Part shown: positions 10,828-21,130 of the stretch, one piece after another
Position numbering within the stretch: the first letter of the stretch is position 1
Layout of the letters: each line of letters starts with the position of its first letter
Assembly (NCBI GenBank): GCA_003194525.1
Contig: NBIV01000016.1
Coordinates: forward strand, 372,001-436,000
DNA: 64,000 nt
Direction: 5' to 3'
DNA from: Gracilariopsis chorda
Taxonomy: Eukaryota; Rhodophyta; Florideophyceae; Gracilariales; Gracilariaceae
Made by a program: the position numbers and the translations under genes
The notes under the pieces: generated by a model
The model's database searches: none
Seen by the model: the letters and a program-made list of their open reading frames with translations, nothing else
What the model was told of the DNA's origin: nothing

Positions 10828-11041
10828 TGTGAAAGGTTGTGGAGGGTGTTGATCCCTCCGGCCGGTGGTGCTCGGGTCAGCGCCGCCGGCCGCTCTTTAT
10901 AGTCCTACAATTCTAATTAAAATGTACGTAATTAGGAGAGGTCTGCATTTGTAATCAAGAGAGTTGGACAAGATTACAAATGCAACTGACACTAAATTAC
11001 AACAGCCGATAGTGCAGCCGTACAAATTGCGTGTCCTCACA
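10828..11041 (-). repeat. 3' LTR of copia element
   Basis: A 214-bp LTR with TGTGA/TCACA ends. It contains a 13-bp perfect inverted repeat, TGCATTTGTAATC at 10944-10956 and its complement at 10972-10984, separated by 15 nt. GGCCGG/CCGGCC arms lie near the other end. Confidence 0.95.
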
Positions 11042-11282
11042 CTGTCCCTCGCAAACAACTCTAAAGCTATTTGCGCATCATTAATGCCACCGTTAAAAAC
11101 CTAAATATCAGCAAAAACCATATAGGATAAAAAGCTGCATAGTTAGGAAAAGGTATAGCAATGTAATACTTATCTAAGTCCAAAATAGTGTTTTCAAGAA
11201 CAGATAATCTGGATAAAACGCATAGAAACAAAAACAAAACAAGAAACAAACAAAAAAAGATTGGTCAATAAATGTTCAACAG

Positions 11283-14200
11283 TTATTGTAGTCCGCACAA
11301 AACAGAAAGTTGGTATAAGCTTTCTCGGTTAGCAGCTTTTGTCATTATGTCAGCCGGCTGGGAATCAGTTCTGATCTCAAGTATTTTCAGCATTCCAGAC
11401 TTCACAAGGTCTTTGACATGATGGTATTTCAGAGAAATATGTTTGTTTCTCTCAGACGTTTTCGAAGTCTTCGCAATAGAGTTTGCCGTAGAACTGTCTG
11501 TATAGATACAGACGGGATACATTCCGATAGGCTCTTCTTGCAGAATTTGGCAATGATGAAGCTCCCAAAATAGTCTTCGGATCCAAGTCACTAACTTAGC
11601 GCAATACGATAAAGCAACGTATTCAGCTTCTCCCGAAGACAAAGCCACGATTGTCTGTTTCTTGCTAGTCCATAGGATTGGAGCATCGTTGACTTTGATC
11701 AGTACTCCCGTCGTTGACTTCCTTGTTTCTCGGCATCCTGCCCAGTCCGCATCGCAAAAACCTTCCAAAGGTGATACACTGGTTGCGGGAAAGTGCATAC
11801 AAAGGTTCTTTGTTCCCTTTAAATATCTAAGCACTCGCTTTGCCAAAGCTAAGTGCCTTAAACAAGGTTTATGAACCTGTCTCGCCAGCATTGAAGCTGC
11901 AAACATGACGTCTGGTCTAGAAGCCACGGCTAGATACATCAGTTGTCCTACCAGTTTCCGATATTTCCGGTGGAGTGGAGGAGGCAGCTTCTGTTCCTGT
12001 TCGCTTGTACCCATGATAGAGTAGCCATGGTGCAACGGTGTTTGCACAGGGTTTGCGTTTCCGAGGTTATATTCTCGTAGCAGCTTATCCACATACGTTT
12101 CCTGACTAACCTTGATGCCATGTCTGTCCCGACTGAGATGAAGTCCGACGAATGATTTGGCTTCTCCCAATAGTTTCACTTGAAAACGTCTCTTCATTTC
12201 GGCTTTAAAGTCGTCCAGAAGAGACCTCGAGTCAGACGACATCAATATGTCGTCCACAACGATGACGAGGATCAGTATCCCACTGCTTGATCGATATATA
12301 TAGAGACGGTAGTCCGTTTTCGATTGACGGAATTGCAGTGTGATCAACGTCGTGTGTAGAAACGATCCCCAGATCTGTCCAGCCTGCTTTGCCCCGTATA
12401 ATGATTTCAGCAGTAGACATACTTTTCCCGGAACGTATGAAGTTCCAGACGAGTTCTGGGGTTGTTCCATGATCAATGGTTCATCGAGGTCGCCGTACAG
12501 GTAGGCGTTGCTGATATCCATTGTTTCCAGCAAAAGGTCTTGCGCAGCAGCCTTTGCCAATGCCAACCTTATTGTCTCAAGTCTTGCGACTGGGGCATAA
12601 AGGTTTTCAGGGTCGTAATCGATGTACGGTTTCTGCATGTCCCCTCGCGCTACACAACGTGCCTTAGGAAGGATATCCAAAGGTTTTGCGCTGAGTTGTT
12701 TTGCCGTAAATGTCCAAAGGAATGGGATTGGATTCATTCCTGGTTTTCGGTCAATGAGCTTCCATGTTTTGCGTTCGATGAGAGCGTCATACTCTCGGTC
12801 GATTGCGTCTGCCCATTCTGGTATTGTCCTTGCTTGGGAAAATGTCTTTGGTACTTTGTCCAGCTCACTGTTATTTGTTGAACGAGTGTGTGCCACTAGA
12901 CAATGTTCCAAAGCTGAGTCCAAGTGTTCTTCATCCACTTCGTCATTACGTTCTTCTGCTTCTGTCCTGCCCAAGGACGAGAAGTCGAGAAGCTCGTTGA
13001 TGGAAGGCAGTATTTTCTTGGCCATCTTAAAGTCCCTTTGCCTCACCATGATTACTTTCTTTTGGGAAGGTATGTATACCCGATACAGTGTTTGGAAGCT
13101 CTCCATTCCAACGAAGTGGCCGTAGATGGCGCGTGGGAGTATTTTCTTGTTGGGAATGGTTTCCGACCTGTATATAAAGGCGTGGCCATCTTGTCCAAAC
13201 TTCAGTAATGTATCGAACGATGGATTTTGTCCAAACCACTCTTTGTAGGGGATTCTCATGTCGAGTCGTGAGTTTGGAAGGCGGTTTCGCAGCCAGTTTG
13301 CATGCGATATCGCTTCTTCCCATAATTCGAGTGGTAATTTTGATGCAAAGAGCAGAGTTCTGGCCGTTTTCCATAAGTCTTGGATAATTTTCTCCGCTGC
13401 GCCGTTAGACTCATGTGCATGCGGAGGAGTGTACTCCAAGAGGATCCCGTTATCTAATGCGTAATGGATGAACTCATTAGACCTATTCTCACCAGCTCCG
13501 TCGAGGCGAACGCGGTACAAACGGTTTTGGGGTTGTTCGTTTTCTGCGAGAGCCTTGTACCAACGTATTGATTGCGTGAATTGGTCTTTCTTAGTCAGGA
13601 AGTATATTGATGATGCCCTTGTATTGTCGTCAAGTAGTACCTGCATGTACTTTGATCCTTGTAACGAAGGTGGGGATATTGGGCCTGTGAGGTCTGTGTG
13701 TGTCAAAGCTAAGGGGTGGTTTGCCACTGAATGCAAGCGTTGGGTTGGAGATCGCCTCGATTTTGCCTCAATGCATGGACTGCAATGTATGTTTTCGATT
13801 TCCGTCGGTGGCAGGTTAGGAATTCCTGAAGATTGCGGGATTGTGCGAAGCAACCTGTCCTTGCCGGGGTGTCCGAGTTTTTCATGCCAGTCAATTGCTG
13901 TGTTTCCGGGCATGACTTGTGCGGTTTGGGCTGTCGATGGAGCGATCGGCTTTGGTAGTGGGTACAAACCGCTTTTAGCTTTGCAGCGATGAAGTTCTTT
14001 CCCGTTTTTGACGTCACTTAGGACAAATCCATGAAAGGAGTCTTCGTTGGAAAAGGAAACGTTTGTGTGCTGTGATAAGACGTATAATGAAATAAGGTTT
14101 GAGTCAAACGAAGGTGTGTGCTTCGCAGGTAACCTTATTCCGTCTCCTACTGGCAGCATAATTGTCCCTGCTCCAACTATTTCCGATTGTCTGTCGCATG

Positions 14201-15263
14201 TTCGGACGGACTCATTTTCCACAGGCTCATAATCCCAGAAGAGGTTTCTGTCGTTTACAAACACATGAGTCGCTCCACAATCCAGCCAGGTTGTAGTTCC
14301 ATTGTTCACTGAACAATATTTAGCTTCGGCAATAGCTACGAAACCTCGGGGCTGGGGGTTGCGGTTGTAGTGACTTGAGGGTTTGTTTGATCCTCCGTTG
14401 GAGTCCCAGTTCCCGTTTCCAGTACTAGATGGTTGGTGTTTGTGTTTGTTGGCTTGGGGACCCCTGCGATGGTTTTGGTTGGGGTTGTTTTCTTTTCTCA
14501 ACCGGCATTCGGAACGAATGTGACCTAGTTTTCCACAATGCCAACATCTAATGGATTTAGACTTCCTTTTCTTCACGGAGGAAATTAAGGATGTCTTTCT
14601 CGCAGCCATGTAGGGGTGCTGTGTATTTGGTGGTGGAGGTGCGGGGCTTGTTTGGTTTCTCGAGTCCCTGTGTTTGCGTCTGTCCATTTCTGATCTTATC
14701 AAAGAAGCAACTTGGTCATGTTCCATATCGTTGGCGTCTGCAAGTAGTGTGATAGCCATAAGAGAGTCTGGTAGAGTTCTGAGTAAGCAAGCAGTTCTCT
14801 CCTTATCGTTGAGAGCATCTCCTAGGCGTGCCAGTTCTAGAAAGATTGTTTCCATTTCGTGGAGATGTTCAAGGATATTTCCATCGTCCTTGAAAACGAG
14901 ATTGTTCAGGCGCTGTCGAAGGTTCATCTTGGTTTGGATGTTATCCTTCTTGTACGTACCCTCCAGTTTCCTCCAGACGTCCAACGCAGAACATTGTTCG
15001 CGTTCCAGTAATTCAGAAACGGCAACTACTGGTTGTGTTCCAAGGTTTTGAACAATAATCGAACGAGCTTTTCGATCCGCATCATCCCATCGGCGGCGGG
15101 CTTGGGCTGAGCTCTCGCCTTCCAATGGTCTGGGTTCGGTTAAGACGAATAGAACTTGGTCAACATTCATCAAGTCCCTTATGTAGATCCTCCATGTGTA
15201 ATAGTCCGAGGATCCTTTAAGGCGGGGAATAGTGCGCTTGCCTTCTTCTCTGTTCTCACTCAT
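11283..15263 (-). CDS. Copia Gag-Pol polyprotein
   Basis: A single 1326-residue frame from an ATG at 15263. The Gag part (about 1-235) ends in a CCHC zinc knuckle, CWHCGKLGHIRSEC (about 238-251). The protease motif is WLDCGATH (about 324-331), with DCGA instead of the usual D-S/T-G-A. Integrase has an HHCC zinc site (HEKLGHP ... CSPC) and a catalytic triad: D in HTDLTGP, D in RLDGAGE, E in NGAAEK. Reverse transcriptase has NAYLYGDL and VVDDILMS, the equivalent of YVDD. RNase H has CDADWAGC, SSGEAEYVAL and YTDSS. The order protease-integrase-RT-RNase H is diagnostic of Ty1/copia. With no frameshift between Gag and Pol, the Gag:Pol ratio must be set some other way, as in many copia elements. 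No stop codon or missing domain was seen. Confidence 0.96.
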   Translation of the reverse strand: MSENREEGKRTIPRLKGSSDYYTWRIYIRDLMNVDQVLFVLTEPRPLEGESSAQARRRWDDADRKARSIIVQNLGTQPVVAVSELLEREQCSALDVWRKLEGTYKKDNIQTKMNLRQRLNNLVFKDDGNILEHLHEMETIFLELARLGDALNDKERTACLLRTLPDSLMAITLLADANDMEHDQVASLIRSEMDRRKHRDSRNQTSPAPPPPNTQHPYMAARKTSLISSVKKRKSKSIRCWHCGKLGHIRSECRLRKENNPNQNHRRGPQANKHKHQPSSTGNGNWDSNGGSNKPSSHYNRNPQPRGFVAIAEAKYCSVNNGTTTWLDCGATHVFVNDRNLFWDYEPVENESVRTCDRQSEIVGAGTIMLPVGDGIRLPAKHTPSFDSNLISLYVLSQHTNVSFSNEDSFHGFVLSDVKNGKELHRCKAKSGLYPLPKPIAPSTAQTAQVMPGNTAIDWHEKLGHPGKDRLLRTIPQSSGIPNLPPTEIENIHCSPCIEAKSRRSPTQRLHSVANHPLALTHTDLTGPISPPSLQGSKYMQVLLDDNTRASSIYFLTKKDQFTQSIRWYKALAENEQPQNRLYRVRLDGAGENRSNEFIHYALDNGILLEYTPPHAHESNGAAEKIIQDLWKTARTLLFASKLPLELWEEAISHANWLRNRLPNSRLDMRIPYKEWFGQNPSFDTLLKFGQDGHAFIYRSETIPNKKILPRAIYGHFVGMESFQTLYRVYIPSQKKVIMVRQRDFKMAKKILPSINELLDFSSLGRTEAEERNDEVDEEHLDSALEHCLVAHTRSTNNSELDKVPKTFSQARTIPEWADAIDREYDALIERKTWKLIDRKPGMNPIPFLWTFTAKQLSAKPLDILPKARCVARGDMQKPYIDYDPENLYAPVARLETIRLALAKAAAQDLLLETMDISNAYLYGDLDEPLIMEQPQNSSGTSYVPGKVCLLLKSLYGAKQAGQIWGSFLHTTLITLQFRQSKTDYRLYIYRSSSGILILVIVVDDILMSSDSRSLLDDFKAEMKRRFQVKLLGEAKSFVGLHLSRDRHGIKVSQETYVDKLLREYNLGNANPVQTPLHHGYSIMGTSEQEQKLPPPLHRKYRKLVGQLMYLAVASRPDVMFAASMLARQVHKPCLRHLALAKRVLRYLKGTKNLCMHFPATSVSPLEGFCDADWAGCRETRKSTTGVLIKVNDAPILWTSKKQTIVALSSGEAEYVALSYCAKLVTWIRRLFWELHHCQILQEEPIGMYPVCIYTDSSTANSIAKTSKTSERNKHISLKYHHVKDLVKSGMLKILEIRTDSQPADIMTKAANRESLYQLSVLCGLQ

Positions 15264-16036
15264 GTTGATGCCTTGTGAGTAGAGAAAGAGTGAATTGACC
15301 TCTGGTTATCGAGGTACCTTTTGTTAGTCTGCTTGACCTCTGGCTAGCGAGGTACCTTTTATTAGTCTTCCTTCGAGCGGGCGCACTGACAGGAGAAACT
15401 ACCTCCGCTACCCTAAGGGTTCAACCCCTGGAACCGGGTCACACTCTCCCGGTGAGTCGCTTTGATCTGCCTGCTAAGCTTCTCGCGAAAAGAAGCAAAG
15501 TGCCTTGAATCCTTACGAAGCTTCCAAGGGAGGTTACTAACTGAAGATAAGTTTTCACCAGTTGACCCCTTCTGGCCTCTTGCAGGAATGCTGCGCGGCG
15601 TTCTGCGGAGCGATAGGTTGAAGGAGATAGTACAAAACTCCACCGGCGTATGCGGTAGCTTGGGCCAAACGACGACACACCGTGTCACCACTAGCAGACA
15701 GAGCCTCCCCCAGCAGAGCCGGTTATCCGGAAGGAATGTCAAATCTAGCAGATTACTTCAAGTGCCCAATCGATTCCCGTACCGGTGCTCAGCTTGCAAG
15801 CTACCACGCCTTTATCCGTTCGACGAAAAGAGATGAAAAAAAGAAGAAAAACAAATACCACAAAGATACAAGATGTAAAAAAAAGCCGTTTATCAGCGAG
15901 AAGAGAAAGGTTGTATGTTGATGCTTCCGTGGGTCCAAGGAATGGTTCGGTACAGAGCGTTGCGGAGCGCCGGTTGAAGGTTGGTCAGCGGTTGTCGAGG
16001 GGAGAGGCGGCGGGGAGGGTTGAGCGAGTGCTACCA
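15264..16036 (-). other. Copia 5' untranslated leader
   Basis: 773 nt between the 5' LTR and the gag start. It contains a 38-bp imperfect tandem duplication (15295-15332 and 15333-15370) around the word GAGGTACCTTTT. Packaging and dimerisation signals would be expected in this leader. Confidence 0.7.
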
Positions 16037-16250
16037 TGTGAAAGGTTGTGGAGGGTGTTGATCCCTCCGGCCGGTGGTGCTCGGGTCAGCGCCGCCGGCC
16101 GCTCTTTATAGTCCTACAATTCTAATTAAAATGTACGTAATTAGGAGAGGTCTGCATTTGTAATCAAGAGAGTTGGACAAGATTACAAATGCAACTGACA
16201 CTAAATTACAACAGCCGATAGTGCAGCCGTACAAATTGCGTGTCCTCACA
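16037..16250 (-). repeat. 5' LTR of copia element
   Basis: A 214-bp LTR, identical by eye to the one at 10828-11041. The same 13-bp inverted repeat lies at 16153-16165 and 16181-16193. It should hold the promoter. Confidence 0.95.
16104..16110 (-). promoter_or_regulatory. TATA box in copia 5' LTR
   Basis: TATAAAG on the minus strand inside the 5' LTR, the likely core promoter of the element. Transcription should begin some 25-30 bp further on, near 16075-16080. Confidence 0.55.
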
Positions 16251-17877
16251 GTTATCACACGCTCAAAAGCTGTCAACGCGCGCCGCACCGATGCACAACA
16301 GCTACACCAACCGCAGCGCTTCGGCCCAATCACAAAGCGCGCCTCACAATTCACGCACAATATTAGGCGCCGCGGCAGCCAATCAAAATAATCCCTCCCC
16401 AACTGAAACCCCAAATCACAAAATCCATCACCAACCACTCCTCAGCGCTCGCTCCCTCAACATGAACGCGCTCACCCCCCCGCCGAAGCGCGCGCACAAT
16501 AACGAAAGCCGCACAACCGCCACTCTGCTCTTTTCCACCTCTCCGCGGAAACCCCCTCCTCCTCTCCCCTCCCGCCCCCGCGCGCATAGCACCCACAAAG
16601 CTTGCACAGCTGCACAGCAACCTGCAACCATCATTCATGCGCGCATATGGGCGGGGGGTATGTCCCTCCAAACAATTAGCTCTCAACAAACGCTCTCTTC
16701 TTCTTAAAACATGCATGTTTTGAATCATTTCTAACATAACCCTATGACGCTTCTCCATATGCATTTGTGTGATGCTTGTTCATTTCGGCGCTTGCTTTGC
16801 TTTTCGGTGTACAAGGGAACGGAGGCGCGCATGCAACGGCAGCGCGCAATTGCCGACGCGCTTGCCAGAGCGCATTGCTGCAGACGCCACCTGTTCGCGG
16901 CTGACATCTGCTCGCGCGTGCAGAAGTCGCGAGTGCTGCTCAACAAAAGGCGTGGACATGTACCGTTGTACGTACTGCGGCTCACTTTTGATAGCCGAAA
17001 AGCTCCTGCGAGGAGGAGGTAGTACGTATTGCACCGCAACCGTTTGCAAAACTGACGCGGTACGACAGCTCAACGGCGTGCTTGCAGCGGGTGATTTTTA
17101 TCTCCACTGCGCATGTGGCATAGCGTGTGTACATCATGATGAACGCTACTGTCAAGTGACATCATTAACTGTGGTGGCGCCGCTTTTGCGATGGCGCACG
17201 CTTTGGCCGACGCTCAACACAGGTGCTAACTAACATTGCAGATGCGCACAGGGGAGGGTCGTGGATGATGATACACAATTACAAAAACGGTGCGCGCGCT
17301 GATTGATTGGCGTTTTTGTGTGTGGCCCACGAACGAAAAGCGACGCCTTGCGTGTGTCACAGCTTTGCTACGCACTGCCACCACCGGTGGGTTCGCGAGA
17401 AACAACTGCATCCGCACGCGTGACAATGGGCGCGCGCGCGAAAATATCCAGTATCGAATGCGGCGAGCGCCACAGCTTGCAACCAACAAAGCGGCGCCCC
17501 TCGCTGTGGGCTGCGCTGAGCGGGGAGCGGCTGAGAATGGGCGTTTTGCTGTTGTGCGTTTGGCTACAGCGCTGTAAAGCGGGGATGCATGTGGAAACCT
17601 GACTGGGCAAAAGTGGCACCATTCGGAAGCGGCGCGGTTGTGGCAGCAAAGCAGCCGCGCCGGCTACTTGAGAGCGCATGGAGTTGCGGGGGTGGAGGAA
17701 GGTGTGCGCTGTATTTGTTGCCTGCAAGGAACACAAGCGGTCTGTACCCTGTGCGTCAACTGCCGGCTGCCATTTGTTGGCACGGCGCGGTTGCGGCGCA
17801 GATTTGGTTGTGATGATGTGTCGTACGTTTGTAGGGTTGGTCACAGCGTTGGCGGCTTCATTGGTACCGTTGGTAAC

Positions 17878-17995
17878 CCTGCGTACATACCGTTCGCATA
17901 TGTTTGCTCGGGTATGACTTGAGTGAGGATAAATGGCCTGCGTACATTCCCTTCGCATATGTTTGCTCGGGTATGACTTGAGTGAAGATAAATGG
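17878..17995. repeat. 59-bp tandem duplication
   Basis: Two head-to-tail copies (17878-17936 and 17937-17995) differ at a few positions. Each contains the word CATATGTTTGCTCGGGTATG. Confidence 0.85.
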
Positions 17996-18889
17996 TTAGC
18001 ATACTTTACGCTCGTGCTGTACAAGTTGACTGCGCAGGGGCGTGTATTTAAGAGTGAGCGATGGCAAGTAACGCTTGGATTTGCGCGCGACAAGAGCCGT
18101 GTGTGATGTTTGCCCTTTTTGCTCTCGGCGCTGTGAGCCACCAAACAGGCACCGGTGAAACGTGCACCAGACACGCGCTGTGACGCAAACCTAATCGCAC
18201 TGTACCTGTGCACGCATGCGAAGGGTATGTACCTCGGGTGCAGTCCGGCCAGCAGTGCGTTTTACGACGGCGTATGTGTGGAGCAAAGGAGACGCAAAGC
18301 GTGCAAGCGATGGACAGCTGTGTGGCGTGGCCACGTGTGCGCGTGTACAGCCGTACACCACGTGGCGCGTGAGGTGCTGTGAGACACTCCGCCGCACGGA
18401 AAGCTGGCGGACGCTTCATCAATTTGGCAGATAGATACCGTTGGGGATCATGCACAGGCTGGAAGCGCGGACACATACATATCGGTACAGTAGCTTGTAA
18501 AATGCGCAACCGTCAGTCGTGTACGCGCCCAAAGCACCCCTCCGCGCCCTGCAACAGTAAAACCTTTACTACGATACTAATAGCAGCGGCGGCAGCAGCG
18601 GCGCCGTGCACGCTCAGCGCAGCGTAGAGCGCGCCCACGCACTTCCATTCACAAAGCCTCGCTTATTTTGCCTTAATTTAATGCGCGACCGTGCGCGCGC
18701 AACCGAAAGCAGCCGTAACGTTCCCCTCACTTCACGTACCTACCCTTGTAGTTTATCTGCAAGCCGTCCCCCCTCCTGCCCACCTCCCGTGCCAGTGCCA
18801 GTGCCCGTCCAGTTAGTTGCCCCACATCTCATCTGAATCGCCCCTCCCCCACCCACACCGCCCCCTGCCACCACGCAACCCCAACGCGC

Positions 18890-18895
18890 TATAAA
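18890..18895 (+). promoter_or_regulatory. TATA box of DP gene
   Basis: TATAAA 42 bp upstream of the DP start codon, after a C-rich stretch. With a start site 25-30 bp downstream, the 5' untranslated region would be under 20 nt, which is unusually short. Confidence 0.5.
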
Positions 18896-18936
18896 CGCCC
18901 CCGGCAGGGAACCTCCCGCCATTCGTCCAGCGCACT

Positions 18937-20034
18937 ATGGATGCCACCCCTTCCACCCTTTCACGCACCCCCCCTGCACCCTCGCTCTCGAGGTCTCCAC
19001 GCGCGCATGACGTGTCACCCCCGCCCAACCTCGCCATCAAAAAGCGTAAACCACGCTCGTCCTCCGTTATCTTCGCCGCGAATCAGCGAGTACCAACCGC
19101 TTCCAAATCCGCTTCAGTCGCCGTTCCATCCCATCACTCTGCCTCTGCACCCTTGCCCCCCTCCCCTTCTTTCCGGCCGCAACACTCCGCATTCCGTCAC
19201 CACCCCCCCACTACAAGCTCCCTTTTAACTTGCGCTCCTCCTAATTCATTCAACTCCAACAAACTGGCACAACGCTCTACCCGCTATTCGGACGTTAAGC
19301 GAAAGGGCTTGCGTCACTTTGCAATTCGCGTAAGTCGAAAGGTCGAACAACAGCGAATCACTACTTACAATCAGGTCGCTGATGAGCTAGTAGCAGAGGA
19401 GCGTGCATTACGCGCTTCTCAGTCGCCGCACAATCCAACCACCCCGCCCTCTCAACATGCTTTGGTCGATGAGAAAAACATTCGCAGACGCGTTTACGAC
19501 TCGTTAAACGTTTTGATGGCCATGGGCATCATTGCAAAAGACAAAAAGTTAATCTCTTGGCAGGGTCTTGACAGGCTGCATTGCGCCCCTCATTCGCACC
19601 AAATCGCCGCCATTAACAATGCTATCGCCGAGAAAAAGGCTGCGCTAGCCCACAAGCAAGCGCTGCTGGCCGACCTCAAAGATCAGCATTCAAGAACCTG
19701 CGCAATCATCGACCGAAATCGCGCCTCAAACTACTCTCATATAGATCATGAAGATGGCGCCTCTTGTTCGCTTAGTCACGCCCCTCTTCCCGTGCATCAA
19801 CAGTATGCAGATCGCATTGGCATTCCTTTCTTCATTCTGTCAGCTCCGAAGGATACCACCATTGAACTTGAAATGGATCAGTCTAGTCAGGATATTTGCT
19901 TCACCTTCAACTCTTCGTTCGCTATATTTGATGACCGTGAGGTTATCAGGAGAATGCTGCCTTCTTCTCCCACAAATCTGCCTACTCAACCTATACATGT
20001 CGATCCCGTCGGGAGAATAACTCTTTCTCCGTAA
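18937..20034 (+). CDS. DP: Transcription factor DP (E2F partner)
   Basis: A 365-residue DP protein that pairs with E2F to control S-phase genes. After a Ser/Pro-rich N-terminus (about 1-115) comes the winged-helix DNA-binding domain (about 120-210): KGLRHFA, TTYNQVADELVAE and the DP hallmark NIRRRVYDSLNVLMAMGII, ending KLISWQGL. DP proteins conserve RRRVYD and the following LNVL. A leucine-rich coiled-coil dimerisation segment follows (about 225-255), then a DP C-terminal domain with IPFFILSAP and FDDREVIRRM. The ATG at 18937 is 42 bp after a TATA box. CDC20 and an Sld2-like gene lie within 5 kb, so three cell-cycle genes are clustered. No intron was seen. Confidence 0.94.
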   Translation: MDATPSTLSRTPPAPSLSRSPRAHDVSPPPNLAIKKRKPRSSSVIFAANQRVPTASKSASVAVPSHHSASAPLPPSPSFRPQHSAFRHHPPTTSSLLTCAPPNSFNSNKLAQRSTRYSDVKRKGLRHFAIRVSRKVEQQRITTYNQVADELVAEERALRASQSPHNPTTPPSQHALVDEKNIRRRVYDSLNVLMAMGIIAKDKKLISWQGLDRLHCAPHSHQIAAINNAIAEKKAALAHKQALLADLKDQHSRTCAIIDRNRASNYSHIDHEDGASCSLSHAPLPVHQQYADRIGIPFFILSAPKDTTIELEMDQSSQDICFTFNSSFAIFDDREVIRRMLPSSPTNLPTQPIHVDPVGRITLSP

Positions 20035-21130
20035 ACTGTACAAAACTAGCACCCTAGTACGAGAGCTGTTCAGTCGGTAAACACCTCTCTCTCTCCCTCT
20101 CTCTCTCTCTTGGTCTCTCTCATAAGGTGTCAGCTTATTACTGTACCTCCATACTGGCTTTACCTTCGCCAGGTTTAAACCTCACAAACCTCGTGTTTCA
20201 CAGGCGTTACGAGGGCACAGTAAGGCTTAGCAATCCTCACTAGCTGCATGACAGTCTTGTCACTCCTCCGATAACACGATAACGCACATTGTGACACTTT
20301 TGCAAGCACCAACACGTCGCTAGTGTCTATTTCTAGAACGCCAGAAAACTGAACGAGCGTACAAGAACCAAAGAAACACCTCAAAAAACGTGATGTGTCA
20401 TACGTCCTCTTCTCAGGTTTTTCTTAAACTCTTCTGAACGAGCGGGTAAACAGGTGCCGCCATTTGCTGATAAAAAAACAACTTCTTGCTTATCGTATTG
20501 ACATGGGAACAAAACGGACGTCTAAAATTGTCAGTCTTCATGTTTTGACAGCTCCAGAGTTACCGACGGTACTTTTACTTAAAGAAAAAGGGGGGCTTTC
20601 ACCTCAAAACGCTACATGAGAGCACGTCTACGCTAATAAGGGTGTCTTTATATATTGTTCATCAGTTGGCACAAGGCTTCACGGGAAACACCTGCTCGCA
20701 GCAACCATCACATGAACTCCATTTTCACAAATCTCTTTCCAGCTAAGAAAACTTCGTGCTACTTCCTCCTATCTATACACATCGACCGGTTTGCGACGGT
20801 CAAACTTCTACAACAGCGATTGCCTACTATGGACGAACAATTTCACTATCTATCTTCATGCTACATCGTTCTGTTCAGTAACCAAACGTTCCTTCGTCAT
20901 AGCCTCTCTGTTTGATATCTGCACTCCATCAAAAGAACAACAATGGCGTCTTGAGATGGTTGGCATGCCTTTTCAACGATGCAGGTGAGACACATACGTG
21001 ACTTCTAGACGCAAATAAACGAGAGTCAAAAGAAAAGTTAGAAAAGTCAAGTTCTACAACATACGTAGCCTTGCAGCCTCGACGAATGTCAGTCATTCGA
21101 CAAGAGGTTGCATGACAATTCAACGATTGC
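20035..21130. other. Spacer between convergent DP and CDC20
   Basis: No gene seen. A CT-rich microsatellite lies at about 20083-20130, just past the DP stop codon. The rest is AT-richer and carries only short chance frames. Confidence 0.55.

Larger units (their letters stand above)
10828..16250 (-). mobile_element. Full-length Ty1/copia LTR retrotransposon
   Basis: A 5423-bp element on the minus strand. It has two 214-bp LTRs that I read as identical (10828-11041 and 16037-16250), each starting TGTGA and ending TCACA. The 5-bp target duplication GTTAT lies at 10823-10827 and 16251-16255. Just inside the 5' LTR, 16024-16036 reads TGGTAGCACTCGC on the element strand, a primer-binding-site-like sequence beginning TGG. 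Next to the 3' LTR is a purine-rich GAGGGACAG, the candidate polypurine tract. One uninterrupted gag-pol frame lies inside. Identical LTRs, an intact frame and a clean duplication mean a very recent insertion. Confidence 0.96.
16251..18936. other. Long CpG-rich spacer upstream of DP
   Basis: GC- and CpG-rich, with GCGC alternations, but no supported gene. The 281-residue frame on the minus strand (17368-18213) is compositionally odd and matches nothing I know. It holds a 59-bp tandem duplication (17878-17995), a CCACGTGG box at 18358-18365 and the DP promoter at its right end. Confidence 0.5.

Noticed and set aside
15400-15450. Possible tRNA-like GGTTCAACCCC word
   Set aside because: No cloverleaf could be drawn around it; it lies in the copia leader.
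16769-17233. 154-residue plus-strand frame with CTYC and CAC words, possible zinc motif
   Set aside because: Spacing fits no known zinc domain and the frame overlaps others of similar length on both strands.
17368-18213. 281-residue minus-strand frame
   Set aside because: Long only because the DNA is GC-rich; patternless composition and many Cys/Arg/His residues, and it crosses the 59-bp duplication.
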